The notes: generated by a model from the sequence alone, not told the origin. Counted from the stretch's first letter, positions 26,548 to 35,893 are shown. The stretch: 64,000 nucleotides of DNA from Ruegeria atlantica (GCA_013032095.1 WQBJ01000017.1:41444-105443), one strand, 5' to 3'. Program-made: numbers and translations.

Positions 26548-28256
26548 CAGTGGCTCTCTCTGGTCACAAGGCGGGTGTCATTACCGACAAGGAAATCAAG
26601 GTCAGCGCCCTGATCGGCTTGCAGCACGTGGTCGACATAGAGTTTCGCATAGCCACGGGTGTAGTGCGGATCGTCCGGTTGCCACGCGGTGCGGCGGGCG
26701 TCCAGTTCCTTTTCATCCACCAGAAGCTCCAAAATTCCTTCGCTGGCCGATACACGGATACGGTCGCCGGTTTTGACCAAAGCCAGCGTGCCGCCTGCCT
26801 GAGCCTCGGGACTGACATGCAGGATAACGGTGCCAAACGCGGTGCCGGACATGCGGGCATCCGAGACACGGATCATGTCGCGCACGCCTTCTTTCACCAG
26901 TTTGGCTGGGATCGGCATGTTGCCGACCTCAGGCATGCCCGGATAGCCTTTGGGACCGCAGCCTTTGAGCACCAGAATTGTTTCAGGCGTGACTGGCAGA
27001 TCGTCACGGTCGATATTGGCTTTCAGGTCTTCGATATTCTCGAAGACGTACGCTTCGGCTTCGGTTTCCAGCAGAGCGTCTGAGGCCGCTGAGGGTTTCA
27101 CGATGGCTCCGTTAGGTGCGAGGTTGCCGCGCAGGACACGCAGGCCAGCGGCAGGTTTCACCGGATCGTCAAAAGGACGTATGACGTCGGTGTTGAAGCA
27201 TTCGGCCCCTTCATAATGGGCCGAGATATCCTTGTTCAGCACCGTCTTGGCCGATCGCAGGAAGGGTTTGAGCTCGTTCAGAACCACCGGCACGCCACCC
27301 GCGTAACAAAAATCCTCCATCAGGTATTTGCCCGAGGGCATGCAGTTCACCAGAAGCGGGATTTCCGACCCGATTTCAAAGTCTTTCAACGTCAGGTCCA
27401 CGCCAACGCGACCCGCGAGCGCTAAAAGGTGAACCACTGCGTTTGTCGATCCGCCTACGGCGGCATTGACGAGAATGGCGTTTTCGAGCGCTTCTTTGGT
27501 CAATATGTCCGAGGGTTTCAGGTCCTCGTCCACCATCTCGACAATCCGCTTGCCGGTCAAATGCGCCAGCGCCATGCGGCGGGCATCGACAGCGGGCAAA
27601 GCAGCGTTTGTAGGCAGGCTCATGCCCATCGCCTCGACCAACGAGGCCATGGTGGAGGCCGTACCCATTGTCATGCAGACGCCCGCGCTGCGGGACATGC
27701 CGGATTCGGCGTTCATGAAATCCTGCAATGTCATTTCTCCGGCGCGAACGGCCTCAGAGAACTTCCAGACATCGGTCCCCGACCCGATATCCTGCCCGCG
27801 ATACTTGCCGTTGAGCATCGGTCCGGAACTGACCACGATGGAAGGCAGGTCGACCGAAGCCGCGCCCATCAACTGCCCCGGCGTGGTCTTGTCACAACCG
27901 CCAAGCAGGACGACGCCGTCGATGCCATAGGCGCGAATGGATTCCTCGACATCCATCGCCAATAGGTTGCGGAACAGCATGGCGGTGGGCTTCATCTGGG
28001 TCTCGCCCAGCGACATGACAGGGAACTCGACGGGGAAGCCTCCGGCCTCCCACACGCCCCGCTTTACCCCCTCGGCCAGATCGCGCAGGCCCGAGTTGCA
28101 AGGGGTGAGTTCCGACCATGTGTTGCAGATGCCAATAATGGGGCGTCCGTCAAAGGCGTGATCGGGAAAGCCTTGGTTCTTCATCCACGAGCGGTGAATG
28201 AACCCGTCCTTGTCGAGCTTTCCATACCAATGCTGTGAACGGCGTTTCTTGGTCAT
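26547..28256 (-). CDS. IlvD/Edd-family sugar-acid dehydratase (galactonate/arabinonate type)
   Basis: 569-residue iron-sulfur dehydratase. It starts like L-arabinonate and related dehydratases (SQHWYGKLDKDGFIHRSW) and has the cluster cysteines in CNTWSELTPC, GGCDKTTPG and SAGVCMTMGTAS. In this operon it would convert D-galactonate to 2-keto-3-deoxygalactonate, the substrate of DgoK. The family also includes arabinonate, fuconate and xylonate dehydratases, and the call to galactonate rests on context. It lies 13 bases after the alpha-galactosidase gene. Confidence 0.9.
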   Translation of the reverse strand: MTKKRRSQHWYGKLDKDGFIHRSWMKNQGFPDHAFDGRPIIGICNTWSELTPCNSGLRDLAEGVKRGVWEAGGFPVEFPVMSLGETQMKPTAMLFRNLLAMDVEESIRAYGIDGVVLLGGCDKTTPGQLMGAASVDLPSIVVSSGPMLNGKYRGQDIGSGTDVWKFSEAVRAGEMTLQDFMNAESGMSRSAGVCMTMGTASTMASLVEAMGMSLPTNAALPAVDARRMALAHLTGKRIVEMVDEDLKPSDILTKEALENAILVNAAVGGSTNAVVHLLALAGRVGVDLTLKDFEIGSEIPLLVNCMPSGKYLMEDFCYAGGVPVVLNELKPFLRSAKTVLNKDISAHYEGAECFNTDVIRPFDDPVKPAAGLRVLRGNLAPNGAIVKPSAASDALLETEAEAYVFENIEDLKANIDRDDLPVTPETILVLKGCGPKGYPGMPEVGNMPIPAKLVKEGVRDMIRVSDARMSGTAFGTVILHVSPEAQAGGTLALVKTGDRIRVSASEGILELLVDEKELDARRTAWQPDDPHYTRGYAKLYVDHVLQADQGADLDFLVGNDTRLVTRESH

Positions 28257-28269
28257 TCGCTGAGCCCTT

Positions 28270-29610
28270 TCAAGCGGCTTTGGCGGGCTGGCACCAGTCA
28301 GGCAACCAGTCTGAATGTGCGGTCAGAAGGTCTGTCACCAGATTGCGAATCTGGCGCAGGTCCAACTCGGCGGCGGTGTGCGGGTCCATCATGGCGGCGT
28401 GATAGATGTATTCCGGGTTCTGGTCGACCAGTGCCCGAACGGTCAGTTCCTGCACGTTAATTTGCGTCCGCATCAGCGCGACCAGTTGCGGCGGGATATT
28501 GGTGACGACCGAGGGCTGCACGCCGCTGCTGTCCACCAGACACGGCGTTTCCACCGCTGCGCCCAAGGGCAGTTGTGGAATCTGTCCGGTATTCGGCAGG
28601 TTGCCATAGGCCACATAGGGCGTGTCGGTGACGATGGCGTTCATCAGGTCGGCAGCAAATTCGTGGCTACGGGTGACTTCGATGTCGCGCCCATCTGTTA
28701 GAGTCTTGGCCTGCTGCTTCCAATTGGCGACCTGCTCCACGCAGCGCGTCGGGTATTCGTCAAGCGGGATGGAGAACTGCTCGACCAGATCCTCACGACC
28801 GTCTTTGATGAACCAAGGCACATATTCGGCCAGATGCTCGGAGCTTTCGGTGCAGAAATAGCCGAGATGATCCATCACTTCGTAACGGACTTTGTTGGGG
28901 CAGCGTGGCATCAACAGCGGGGCCTTGGGAATTTGGCCGCTGGCATAGCCTTGCCGCAGCGCAGGGTAGAGGTCGCGCCCCTGATGCTCCAGTTTCAGGA
29001 AAAAGGCGACGTGATTGACGCCGGCGACCTTGTAACGGAACTCATCCTTGGGCAGGTCGAGATCATGCGCCAGTTCCTCGACTGTGTTTTGGACCGAATG
29101 GCAGAGTCCCACATGTTTCAGCGTCGGGAATTGCTCAGATATGGCCCAGGTGTTGATCGCCATCGGGTTGACGTATTGCAGCAGGGTCGCGTTCGGACAG
29201 AGTTGCATCATGTCCCGTGCCACATCCCACAGGACCGGAACCGTGCGCAGACCGCGCATGATGCCTCCGACCCCCAGTGTGTCGGCAATGGTCTGGCGCA
29301 GGCCGTATTGCTTGGGGATTTCGAAATCGGTCACCGTGCAGGGTTCGTACCCTCCGACCTGAAAGGCGGTGATGACGAAATCGGCCTCGTCCAACGCCGC
29401 GCGGCGGTCGGTATGGGTCGAGACGGTCGCGCCCGTTCCAACCGAACGGATCATGGCACGGGCCACGGTTTCGCTTTCGGCCAGACGCTCGGCGTCGATA
29501 TCCATCAACGCGAAATGGCTGTCGGCCAGAGCGGGGGTCAGCAGCGCGTCTCCCACGATGTTCTGCATGAAGATCGTGGAGCCCGCTCCGATAAAAGTGA
29601 TCTTTGTCAT
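28270..29610 (-). CDS. melA: GH4 alpha-galactosidase
   Basis: 446-residue glycoside hydrolase family 4 enzyme. GH4 enzymes use NAD and a divalent metal. The NAD-binding start FIGAGSTIF, the substrate motif YVNPMAIN, the metal-binding CHSVQ and the GVNHVAFF block are all visible. The CHSVQ form is the one of alpha-galactosidases (MelA-type) rather than 6-phospho-glycosidases. It is cytoplasmic. With the GH42 enzyme of the same operon it lets the cell use both alpha- and beta-galactosides taken up by the ABC importer encoded upstream. Confidence 0.9.
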   Translation of the reverse strand: MTKITFIGAGSTIFMQNIVGDALLTPALADSHFALMDIDAERLAESETVARAMIRSVGTGATVSTHTDRRAALDEADFVITAFQVGGYEPCTVTDFEIPKQYGLRQTIADTLGVGGIMRGLRTVPVLWDVARDMMQLCPNATLLQYVNPMAINTWAISEQFPTLKHVGLCHSVQNTVEELAHDLDLPKDEFRYKVAGVNHVAFFLKLEHQGRDLYPALRQGYASGQIPKAPLLMPRCPNKVRYEVMDHLGYFCTESSEHLAEYVPWFIKDGREDLVEQFSIPLDEYPTRCVEQVANWKQQAKTLTDGRDIEVTRSHEFAADLMNAIVTDTPYVAYGNLPNTGQIPQLPLGAAVETPCLVDSSGVQPSVVTNIPPQLVALMRTQINVQELTVRALVDQNPEYIYHAAMMDPHTAAELDLRQIRNLVTDLLTAHSDWLPDWCQPAKAA

Positions 29611-29633
29611 TGAGGCAAACCTCTGGTTTGACG

Positions 29634-30482
29634 TTATTTTACGGCACCGAGGGTCAGGCCCGCGATGAAGTGTTTTTGCATGAGGAAGAACATGGCCACC
29701 GGCGGCAAGGCCGCGACGATCGAGCCAGCACTCATTAACTGATAGGCGGCCCTGAATTGGGCGTTGAAACTGGTGATCCCGGCCGTGACCGGCTGGCTTT
29801 CAGCGCCTTGGGTCAGGACCACGGCCCAGAAATAGTCGTTCCAGATGAAGGTGAAGATCAGAACGCTAAGCGCGGCGATGGCAGGCTTCATCAGGGGCAA
29901 TACCACATACCAGAAGATGCGCCATTCGCTGATGCCCTCGACGCGGGCGGCCTCGATCAACTCAAAAGGCAGGGCACGGATGAAGTTGCGCATGAACAGC
30001 GTGCAGAACCCGGTCTGGAAGGCAATGTGGAACAGGACGAGGCCGGTTTTGGTGTTGTAGAGACCCAGTTGCAGGGTCAGGTCGCGCACCGGCACCATGA
30101 GGATCTGAAAAGGCACGAAGTTGCCCGCAACGAACATGAAGAAGATCCAGAGGTTCGAGCGGAATTTGTAGATACCGAGTGCAAAACCGGTCATGCAACT
30201 GAGCGCAACCGCTCCGATCACCGTGGGTATGGTGATCAGGAACGAGTTCAACAGATAGCGTGGCATGTCCGAATTGAAAAAGACCTGCCCGTAATTGAAC
30301 GCGCCCTCAAAGCTGGACGGCATGCCCCAGTAGTTTGCGTTGGTGAAATCCGCCGCCGGTTTGACTGAGAAGAGCGCGACTGCCAGTAAGGGTCCGAGCC
30401 AAAGCAGCAAGGCCAGCGGCAACATGGCCTGATAGCTTATTTGCGCCGCGCGGGATTGTTTTTCGATGGGTTTGGGAAACAT
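29634..30482 (-). CDS. Carbohydrate ABC transporter permease (MalG type)
   Basis: 282-residue inner-membrane permease with about six hydrophobic segments and the ATPase-contact EAA loop (EAARVEGISEWRIFWYVVLP). It is the second permease of a family 1 carbohydrate importer. ATG 30482 (MFPKPIEK) is chosen because an AAAGGGGG box precedes it; an upstream in-frame start would overlap the other permease gene. One base separates it from that gene. Its partners are the permease encoded at 30484, the binding protein at 31514 and probably the ATPase encoded on the other strand at 33716. Confidence 0.93.
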   Translation of the reverse strand: MFPKPIEKQSRAAQISYQAMLPLALLLWLGPLLAVALFSVKPAADFTNANYWGMPSSFEGAFNYGQVFFNSDMPRYLLNSFLITIPTVIGAVALSCMTGFALGIYKFRSNLWIFFMFVAGNFVPFQILMVPVRDLTLQLGLYNTKTGLVLFHIAFQTGFCTLFMRNFIRALPFELIEAARVEGISEWRIFWYVVLPLMKPAIAALSVLIFTFIWNDYFWAVVLTQGAESQPVTAGITSFNAQFRAAYQLMSAGSIVAALPPVAMFFLMQKHFIAGLTLGAVK

Positions 30483-30483
30483 C

Positions 30484-31416
30484 TCAGTGCCCCCTTTCTT
30501 CGCGGTACATTGACCACAGGAAGTAGGCAATGAAGCAGAGCATGATGAGGAACAGGACAACCGCGATGGCGGCGCCGTATCCCATGCGGAAACCGTATTC
30601 GGACAGTGCGACCTCGAACATGTAATAGGCCAGCACGCGGGACGAGCCGAAAGGGCCGCCTTGGGTCATGATCGAGATCAGGTCAAAGCTGCGCAGTGCG
30701 CCGATGATGGTCACAACAAAGGCGATGAAGGTCGCGGGGCGCAGTTGAGGCAGGATGATATGCCACAGCATCCGTGCGCCTTTTGCACCGTCCAAACGCC
30801 CGGCCTCGATCTGTTCTGGGTCCACGGCGTTCAGGCCGGTCAGGTAGAGGATCATACAATATGCTGTCTGCGGCCAGAGACCGGCAAAAATGATGCCGTA
30901 AGTCACGAAGCGTTCGTCGCCTAGAACATTCAGCGGCCCGACGCCGAAAAGGCCGAGGAACTCGTTCAGCAGGCCGAAGGTCGGATCGTAGAACCAGGTG
31001 AACACGAGTCCTACGACCACCTGAGAGATCACAAACGGAAAGAAAAACAGCGACTTATAGAGGCGAATACCCCAGACCGTCTGGTTCAGGAATAGGGCTA
31101 TGAACAGCCCGGCCGGGATTGCCAGTAGGTAGAGGACCAGCCAGATCAGGTTGTTTTTGAGCGAGATGTAAAACGCATCCCGGTCAACCCATTCCCAATA
31201 GAGGTCTTCGTAGTTTCTGAACCCGACATATTCGGCGGCCCCTAGCCCGTCCCATTCGTAGAGAGAGAGGTTGAAGGACTGGAACACCGGGATGATCACA
31301 TAGACCATGAAGAACAGCAGGCCGGGGGCCAGAAACAGCCAGGGCGCGATGCGCTGTTGGTTGCGGTGGAACCAGCTTTCCTGTTCAGGGACTTCAGAGA
31401 GGTCGAGGGCGGACAT
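30484..31416 (-). CDS. Carbohydrate ABC transporter permease (MalF/UgpA type)
   Basis: 310-residue permease with a cytoplasmic N-terminus, about six membrane segments and an EAA loop (EAGRLDGAKGARMLWHIILP). It is the first permease of the galactoside importer, following the binding-protein gene after a 97-base gap that holds a strong hairpin. The substrate is inferred from the operon (alpha- and beta-galactosides) and is not visible in the permease itself. Confidence 0.93.
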   Translation of the reverse strand: MSALDLSEVPEQESWFHRNQQRIAPWLFLAPGLLFFMVYVIIPVFQSFNLSLYEWDGLGAAEYVGFRNYEDLYWEWVDRDAFYISLKNNLIWLVLYLLAIPAGLFIALFLNQTVWGIRLYKSLFFFPFVISQVVVGLVFTWFYDPTFGLLNEFLGLFGVGPLNVLGDERFVTYGIIFAGLWPQTAYCMILYLTGLNAVDPEQIEAGRLDGAKGARMLWHIILPQLRPATFIAFVVTIIGALRSFDLISIMTQGGPFGSSRVLAYYMFEVALSEYGFRMGYGAAIAVVLFLIMLCFIAYFLWSMYREERGH

Positions 31417-31484
31417 GAGCTAACTCGGTGTTTAGGTCAAAGGAGTAAGTCGGGTTGGCACCCGCCTTACGCAGGCTTGAGGTG

Positions 31485-31507
31485 CAGGCCGGGCGTTGCC
31501 CGGCCTG
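31485..31507 (-). other. Strong hairpin between binding-protein and permease genes
   Basis: CAGGCCGGGC-GTT-GCCCGGCCTG is a perfect 10-bp GC-rich stem with a 3-base loop, 6 bases after the binding-protein stop. There is no T-run. It is placed where ABC operons often carry a processing or attenuation hairpin that keeps binding-protein mRNA abundant. Confidence 0.7.
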
Positions 31508-31513
31508 ACCAAT

Positions 31514-32773
31514 TTAGTTTTCGTAAATGCGACCTCGAGCACGTTCCAGCTTGGCCAGGATACGGTCGACATTGCCTGGTTTGACCATGAACTCTTGGAA
31601 ACCTTCCATCGACACTTTGGCCATCTCTGCGGGCGCATCACGGTCCCAGAATTGAGCGACGCCGCCGGGGCTGTTCGTCGACAACATCTCAAAGCCTTGC
31701 TGCAGGAATTTGTCGTCATCGACCGATGCTTTGGCATTGACCGGAAGCTGGCCGAGATTGGCACCGTTGTTGATTTCGGTTTGTTCCTCGGGCGAGGCCA
31801 TGAACCGCAGGAACTCGCGCGCAGCTTCTTTGTTTGAGGCATTTGCCGGGATGTGGAATGTATCGGTCGGTGCGTCCTCGGCCAATTCCACATCAGGATT
31901 GATCGAAACGAACTGGTAGAAGTCCAACTGGTCATCGGTCAGCCCCGCTTCGCGCAGCGGAGCGACCGCGAAGTTACCCATTAGGTAGGCAGCGGCCTCG
32001 CCATTGACCATGAAGGGCAGGGCCTCCTGCCAGCTATAGGTCTGGTGGTTGTCGATGAATGCGCCCATGTCAATCAGCTGTTTCCAGTTGGCGAAGGTTT
32101 GCTTGACCCGATCATCCTCCCAGCTGATCTCACCGTTGGCGAGCTGGTTGTGGAACTCGAACCCGTTTGTGCGCATGTTCAGGTAGTCGAACCAGCCACC
32201 GGCGGTCCACAGGAACTTGGTGCCGATGGTGTAGCAGGCGCGACCGGAATCAACGATCTTCTGGCAGTTGACGAGCTCTTCTTCCCAAGTGGTCGGCTCG
32301 CTCAGGCCCAACTCATCAAAGATGTCTTTGCGGTAGTAAACGCCCCACTGGTAGTAAGTATAAGGAACACCCCACTGCTTGCCGTCGATAGTCATCGCGC
32401 CTTTGGTGGAGGCTAGGTTCTCGGCAATCTCGGGTTCGGCCCACAGGTCAGACACGTCTTCGAACAGGCCAGCTTCGACGTAAGGCTTCATGCGGTTAGC
32501 TGCATACCATGTGGCCACGTCCGGTGTATCCGCTGTCAGGAAATTGCGGATCTGAGTCTTATAGGCTTCGCGGTCGATCACGGTGGTCTCGATTTCCAAC
32601 CCCGGATGCTGTGCAGCGAATCGCTCGATCATCGCTTCCATCGTCGCGCGCGGCGCCGGGTTCGATGTGTCGAGGAAGATTCGCAGCTCTCCAGTCATTT
32701 CGGCCGCAACCGGTGCGGCAAGTGCGACACTGGCTGCCAGCGCTGCGGCAGTGCGCTTGAACATGGAATGCAT
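31514..32773 (-). CDS. Carbohydrate ABC transporter substrate-binding protein
   Basis: 419-residue extracellular solute-binding protein family 1 member. It has a clear signal peptide (basic start, Ala-rich core, cleavage near PVAAEMTG), then the sugar-binding pattern TGELRIFLD, DVATWYAANRMKPYVEAG and KQWGVPYTYYQWGVYYRKD. The ATG at 32773 has a GGGAGG box. It is the first gene of a ten-gene galactoside operon and starts 27 bases downstream of a palindromic site that the divergently encoded IclR protein could bind. Confidence 0.93.
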   Translation of the reverse strand: MHSMFKRTAAALAASVALAAPVAAEMTGELRIFLDTSNPAPRATMEAMIERFAAQHPGLEIETTVIDREAYKTQIRNFLTADTPDVATWYAANRMKPYVEAGLFEDVSDLWAEPEIAENLASTKGAMTIDGKQWGVPYTYYQWGVYYRKDIFDELGLSEPTTWEEELVNCQKIVDSGRACYTIGTKFLWTAGGWFDYLNMRTNGFEFHNQLANGEISWEDDRVKQTFANWKQLIDMGAFIDNHQTYSWQEALPFMVNGEAAAYLMGNFAVAPLREAGLTDDQLDFYQFVSINPDVELAEDAPTDTFHIPANASNKEAAREFLRFMASPEEQTEINNGANLGQLPVNAKASVDDDKFLQQGFEMLSTNSPGGVAQFWDRDAPAEMAKVSMEGFQEFMVKPGNVDRILAKLERARGRIYEN

Positions 32774-32799
32774 GGTTTCCTCCCTTAGCTTCCATTAGA

Positions 32800-32816
32800 G
32801 TTCCAAATAGTGGAAC
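32800..32816. promoter_or_regulatory. Palindromic IclR-type operator between divergent units
   Basis: GTTCCA-AATAG-TGGAAC is a perfect 6-5-6 inverted repeat of the TTCC...GGAA type used by IclR-family regulators. It lies in the divergent region between the galactoside operon and the iclR-type gene. It is downstream of the predicted minus-strand start point, a position suited to repression. A second short palindrome, GTCTTG-T-CAAGAC, covers 32856-32868. Confidence 0.6.
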
Positions 32817-32835
32817 ATAGTTTTATATATTGAAA

Positions 32836-32865
32836 ACTACACATCATGTCGGTTAGTCTTGTCAA
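32836..32865 (-). promoter_or_regulatory. Predicted promoter of the galactoside operon
   Basis: On the minus strand a perfect -35 TTGACA (32865-32860) is followed after 18 bases by TGTAGT (32841-32836), 4 of 6 matches to the -10 consensus. Transcription would start near 32829, just upstream of the palindromic operator. Confidence 0.45.
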
Positions 32866-32912
32866 GACCCTCCTGTCGGGAGCAGGGGGTGAACGGAGGA
32901 GATAGAGCACTC

Positions 32913-33719
32913 GTGGCAGGTGACGGAACGATAGGAAAAGCATGTGACGTGCTGGATCAGGTGGCCGCGTTTCAGCGACCGGTTCGATTCGCGGAACTGT
33001 TGGAGAGCAGCGACTTTCCCAAAGCGACGCTGTACCGGTTTTTGCAGACGCTGACCAATCAAGGCATGTTGTCGTACGACCCCGAGCGGCAGACATATAC
33101 GCCGGGCCTGCGCCTGGTAAGACTGGCGCACGCGGCGTGGACTCAAAGCTCTCTGGCCCCAATTGCGCGGCCGTTTCTAGATGCGCTGAGCACAGAAACC
33201 GGCGAGACGGTGCATCTGGCGCAACTCGATTCCAGCCAGGTTCTGTATGTCGACAAGCGCAACGCCGCCCAGCCGGTTGAGATGTATTCGCAGGCGGGAA
33301 AAGTCGGCCCAGCCTACTGTACCGGTGTCGGCAAGGCGATGATGGCATTTTTGGATGAGGCTGCTTTGGACCGCGCCGTGTCGCAGCAAAGCTACCACCG
33401 GTTCACGGATAAAACTTTGACGTCCGAGACGGCCTTGCGCGCCGATCTCGAACTAATTCGCGGTCGCGGCTATGCCATCGACGATGAAGAGCATGAACCG
33501 GGCATTATCTGTGTAGCCTGTCCGATTCTGACGTCGGGCGGGCGGATGCTGGGGGCGATTTCCGTGACCGGATCGACCGAGCGAATGAACTTCAAACAGT
33601 TGGAAACCTGGGTTCCCCGTGTTCGCCGTGTGGCCGAGCAGATCGGAGCCGAAGCACAGGCTTGGCGGTTCCCCGAAACCCGCCCGAACGCCGACAAAGA
33701 CAGGATACAAGCGACATGA
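32913..33719 (+). CDS. IclR-family transcriptional regulator
   Basis: 268-residue regulator. The N-terminal winged helix (RFAELLESSDFPKATLYRFL) is followed by the IclR effector domain, with TGVGKAMMAF, GRGYAIDDEEHEPGI and CVACPILTSGGRMLGAISV. GTG 32913 is preferred: GGAGGA lies at 32895-32900, and the upstream TTG (32859) has no ribosome-binding site and would overlap the predicted -35. It is transcribed away from the galactoside operon and overlaps the ATPase gene by 4 bases, so it likely controls both units. The inducer is probably a galactose-derived sugar acid; this is inference. Confidence 0.9.
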   Translation: MAGDGTIGKACDVLDQVAAFQRPVRFAELLESSDFPKATLYRFLQTLTNQGMLSYDPERQTYTPGLRLVRLAHAAWTQSSLAPIARPFLDALSTETGETVHLAQLDSSQVLYVDKRNAAQPVEMYSQAGKVGPAYCTGVGKAMMAFLDEAALDRAVSQQSYHRFTDKTLTSETALRADLELIRGRGYAIDDEEHEPGIICVACPILTSGGRMLGAISVTGSTERMNFKQLETWVPRVRRVAEQIGAEAQAWRFPETRPNADKDRIQAT

Positions 33720-34774
33720 CGGGTGTGACTCTGAACCAGGCGATCAAGCGGTATGGCGAGACGCAGGTAATTCACGGGATTGATCTCGAAATCGAAGATG
33801 GTGAGTTCTGCGTGTTTGTTGGGCCTTCGGGCTGCGGCAAGTCGACCTTGCTGCGGATGATCGCTGGGCTTGAGGAGACCACCGAGGGGCAAATCCATAT
33901 CGGCGCGCGTGACGTGACTCATATGGACCCGGCAAAACGCGGCGTTGCGATGGTGTTCCAGACCTATGCTCTGTACCCGCATATGACCGTGGCCGAGAAT
34001 ATGGGCTTTGGTCTGCGCATGAACGGTGTCGCCAAATCAGAGATTGATCAGAAGGTTCAGCAGGCTTCAAACATCCTGAAGCTGGACCAATACCTCAAGC
34101 GCAAGCCCAAGGCCCTGTCCGGCGGTCAGCGTCAGCGGGTGGCCATTGGCCGCGCCATTGTGCGGGGGCCGGAAGTATTTCTGTTTGATGAGCCTTTGTC
34201 CAACCTCGATGCCGAGTTGCGAGTTGAGATGCGGGTCGAAATCGCCCGGCTGCACAATGAGATCGGTGCGACGATGATCTATGTGACCCATGATCAAGTC
34301 GAGGCGATGACCATGGCCGACAAGATTGTTGTGCTGCGCGATGGTCGGATCGAGCAGGTTGGCGCACCGATGGACTTGTACCGCGACCCGGACAACCGCT
34401 TTGTGGCGGGGTTCATCGGCTCTCCGGCGATGAACTTTCTGGAGTGTGACTATACCGAAGGTAAAGTCTCGCACCCAGCGCTCAACGCTCCGTTAGAGAT
34501 GGCGGTAAAGGTACCAGCGGGCATGAATCGGGTTACCCTGGGCATCCGCCCCGAACATATAGAGATTGACCGCACGGGCGACACTTGCACCGTTGATCTG
34601 ACCGAGGCGCTTGGCGGTGTGAGCTATTCTTATCTGCTGACGCCGAATGGTGACAAATTGATCGTAGAAGAGCGAGACGATCAGCGCAGCAAGCAAGGAG
34701 AGCGGATCGGAATCGTGGCCCGGCCAGACCGTGCTATGCTGTTTGATCCTGAGACTGGGCAGCGGTTTCGATAA
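33716..34774 (+). CDS. Carbohydrate ABC transporter ATPase (MalK/UgpC type)
   Basis: 352-residue ATPase. The Walker A is GPSGCGKST, the signature LSGGQRQRVAIGRA, the Walker B VFLFDEPLSNLDAE and the switch VTHDQ. The C-terminal ~110 residues are the MalK-type regulatory domain. ATG 33716 overlaps the IclR gene stop (ATGA). An in-frame upstream start gives a non-conserved extension. It almost certainly powers the permeases encoded at 29634-31416, since no other ATPase gene is near. It might also serve other importers. Confidence 0.95.
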   Translation: MTGVTLNQAIKRYGETQVIHGIDLEIEDGEFCVFVGPSGCGKSTLLRMIAGLEETTEGQIHIGARDVTHMDPAKRGVAMVFQTYALYPHMTVAENMGFGLRMNGVAKSEIDQKVQQASNILKLDQYLKRKPKALSGGQRQRVAIGRAIVRGPEVFLFDEPLSNLDAELRVEMRVEIARLHNEIGATMIYVTHDQVEAMTMADKIVVLRDGRIEQVGAPMDLYRDPDNRFVAGFIGSPAMNFLECDYTEGKVSHPALNAPLEMAVKVPAGMNRVTLGIRPEHIEIDRTGDTCTVDLTEALGGVSYSYLLTPNGDKLIVEERDDQRSKQGERIGIVARPDRAMLFDPETGQRFR

Positions 34775-34797
34775 CTGTTGAGTCCTGACTAAGATCG

Positions 34798-34831
34798 AAC
34801 GCGCCGGGTCAATGAAACGGCGCGTTTTTTG
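34798..34831 (+). terminator. Rho-independent terminator after the ATPase gene
   Basis: AACGCGCCG ... CGGCGCGTT is a perfect 9-bp stem with an 11-base loop, ending in a run of six T. It closes the iclR-ATPase unit and separates it from the hydroxyproline operon. Confidence 0.85.
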
Positions 34832-34933
34832 TTGGCGGCAAAAATTCTGGATTTTGTATCCAATATCCGTTATGGCGAGTCGAACTGGCGCAACCCGCGC
34901 GCTTTCAAGCTACATTCAGGAAGGAAAGCTCTG

Positions 34934-35893
34934 ATGTCGACCAACGTTTTCACCGGCACCATGCCTGCGCTCATGACCCCTTGTAAGGATGATCGCACAC
35001 CAGATTTCGACGCGCTGGTGCGCAAGGGAAAACAGATGATCGACGCGGGTATGTCGGCAGTGGTCTATTGCGGTTCGATGGGGGACTGGCCGTTGCTGAC
35101 CGACGAGCAGCGGATGGAAGGTGTCGAGCGTTTGACAGCAGCAGGGCTGCCGGTTGTTGTCGGCACTGGCGCCATCAACACCAAATCCGCTGTTGCCCAT
35201 GCGGCCCATGCGCAGAAAGTGGGTGCCGTGGGCTTGATGGTCATCCCGCGCGTTCTGTCACGCGGCAGTTCTCCGACCGCGCAAAAAAACCACTTCAAGG
35301 CGATCCTGTCCGCCGCCCCGGATGTACCCGCTATCATCTACAACAGCCCTTATTATGGTTTTGCCACCCGCGCCGATTTGTTCTTTGCCCTGCGCGCAGA
35401 ACATCCGAACCTGATCGGTTTCAAGGAATTCGGCGGCAAGGACGATCTGCGCTATGCAGCGGAGAACATCACCTGTCAGGATGATCAGGTAACACTAATG
35501 GTGGGCGTCGATACCGAGGTTTACCACGGTTTCGTAAATTGCGGCGCGACGGGCTCGATCACCGGCATCGGCACCGCTTTGCCGCGCGAGGCTCTGTTGC
35601 TGGCGTCGCTATCCAAGAAAGCCGCACAGGGGAACGCCGAGGCGCGCCAACGGGCGCAAGAACTGACCGAAGCGATCCAGGTGCTTTCCAGCTTTGACGA
35701 AGGGCCGGATCTGGTGCTGTACTACAAGCATCTGCTGGTGTTGAACGGGGAGCAGGAATACCGTCTGCACTTCAATGAAACCGATGAACTGACCGACGCG
35801 CAGCGCAACTATTGCGAACAGCAATACGACCTGTTCCGCACCTGGTTCGCCGATTGGTCAAAACAGGGTGGAGTGATCGCTGAATGCATGTGA
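34934..35893 (+). CDS. DapA/DHDPS-family protein, probable pyrroline-4-hydroxy-2-carboxylate deaminase
   Basis: 319-residue class I aldolase-fold protein of the dihydrodipicolinate synthase family. The Schiff-base lysine is probably in LIGFKEFGG, and the active-site tyrosine in IIYNSPYYG. In hydroxyproline catabolism, DapA-family members deaminate 1-pyrroline-4-hydroxy-2-carboxylate to alpha-ketoglutarate semialdehyde, and the downstream genes fit that pathway. ATG 34934 has a GGAAGG-like box and starts the conserved part. It overlaps the next gene by 10 bases. Confidence 0.82.
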   Translation: MSTNVFTGTMPALMTPCKDDRTPDFDALVRKGKQMIDAGMSAVVYCGSMGDWPLLTDEQRMEGVERLTAAGLPVVVGTGAINTKSAVAHAAHAQKVGAVGLMVIPRVLSRGSSPTAQKNHFKAILSAAPDVPAIIYNSPYYGFATRADLFFALRAEHPNLIGFKEFGGKDDLRYAAENITCQDDQVTLMVGVDTEVYHGFVNCGATGSITGIGTALPREALLLASLSKKAAQGNAEARQRAQELTEAIQVLSSFDEGPDLVLYYKHLLVLNGEQEYRLHFNETDELTDAQRNYCEQQYDLFRTWFADWSKQGGVIAECM

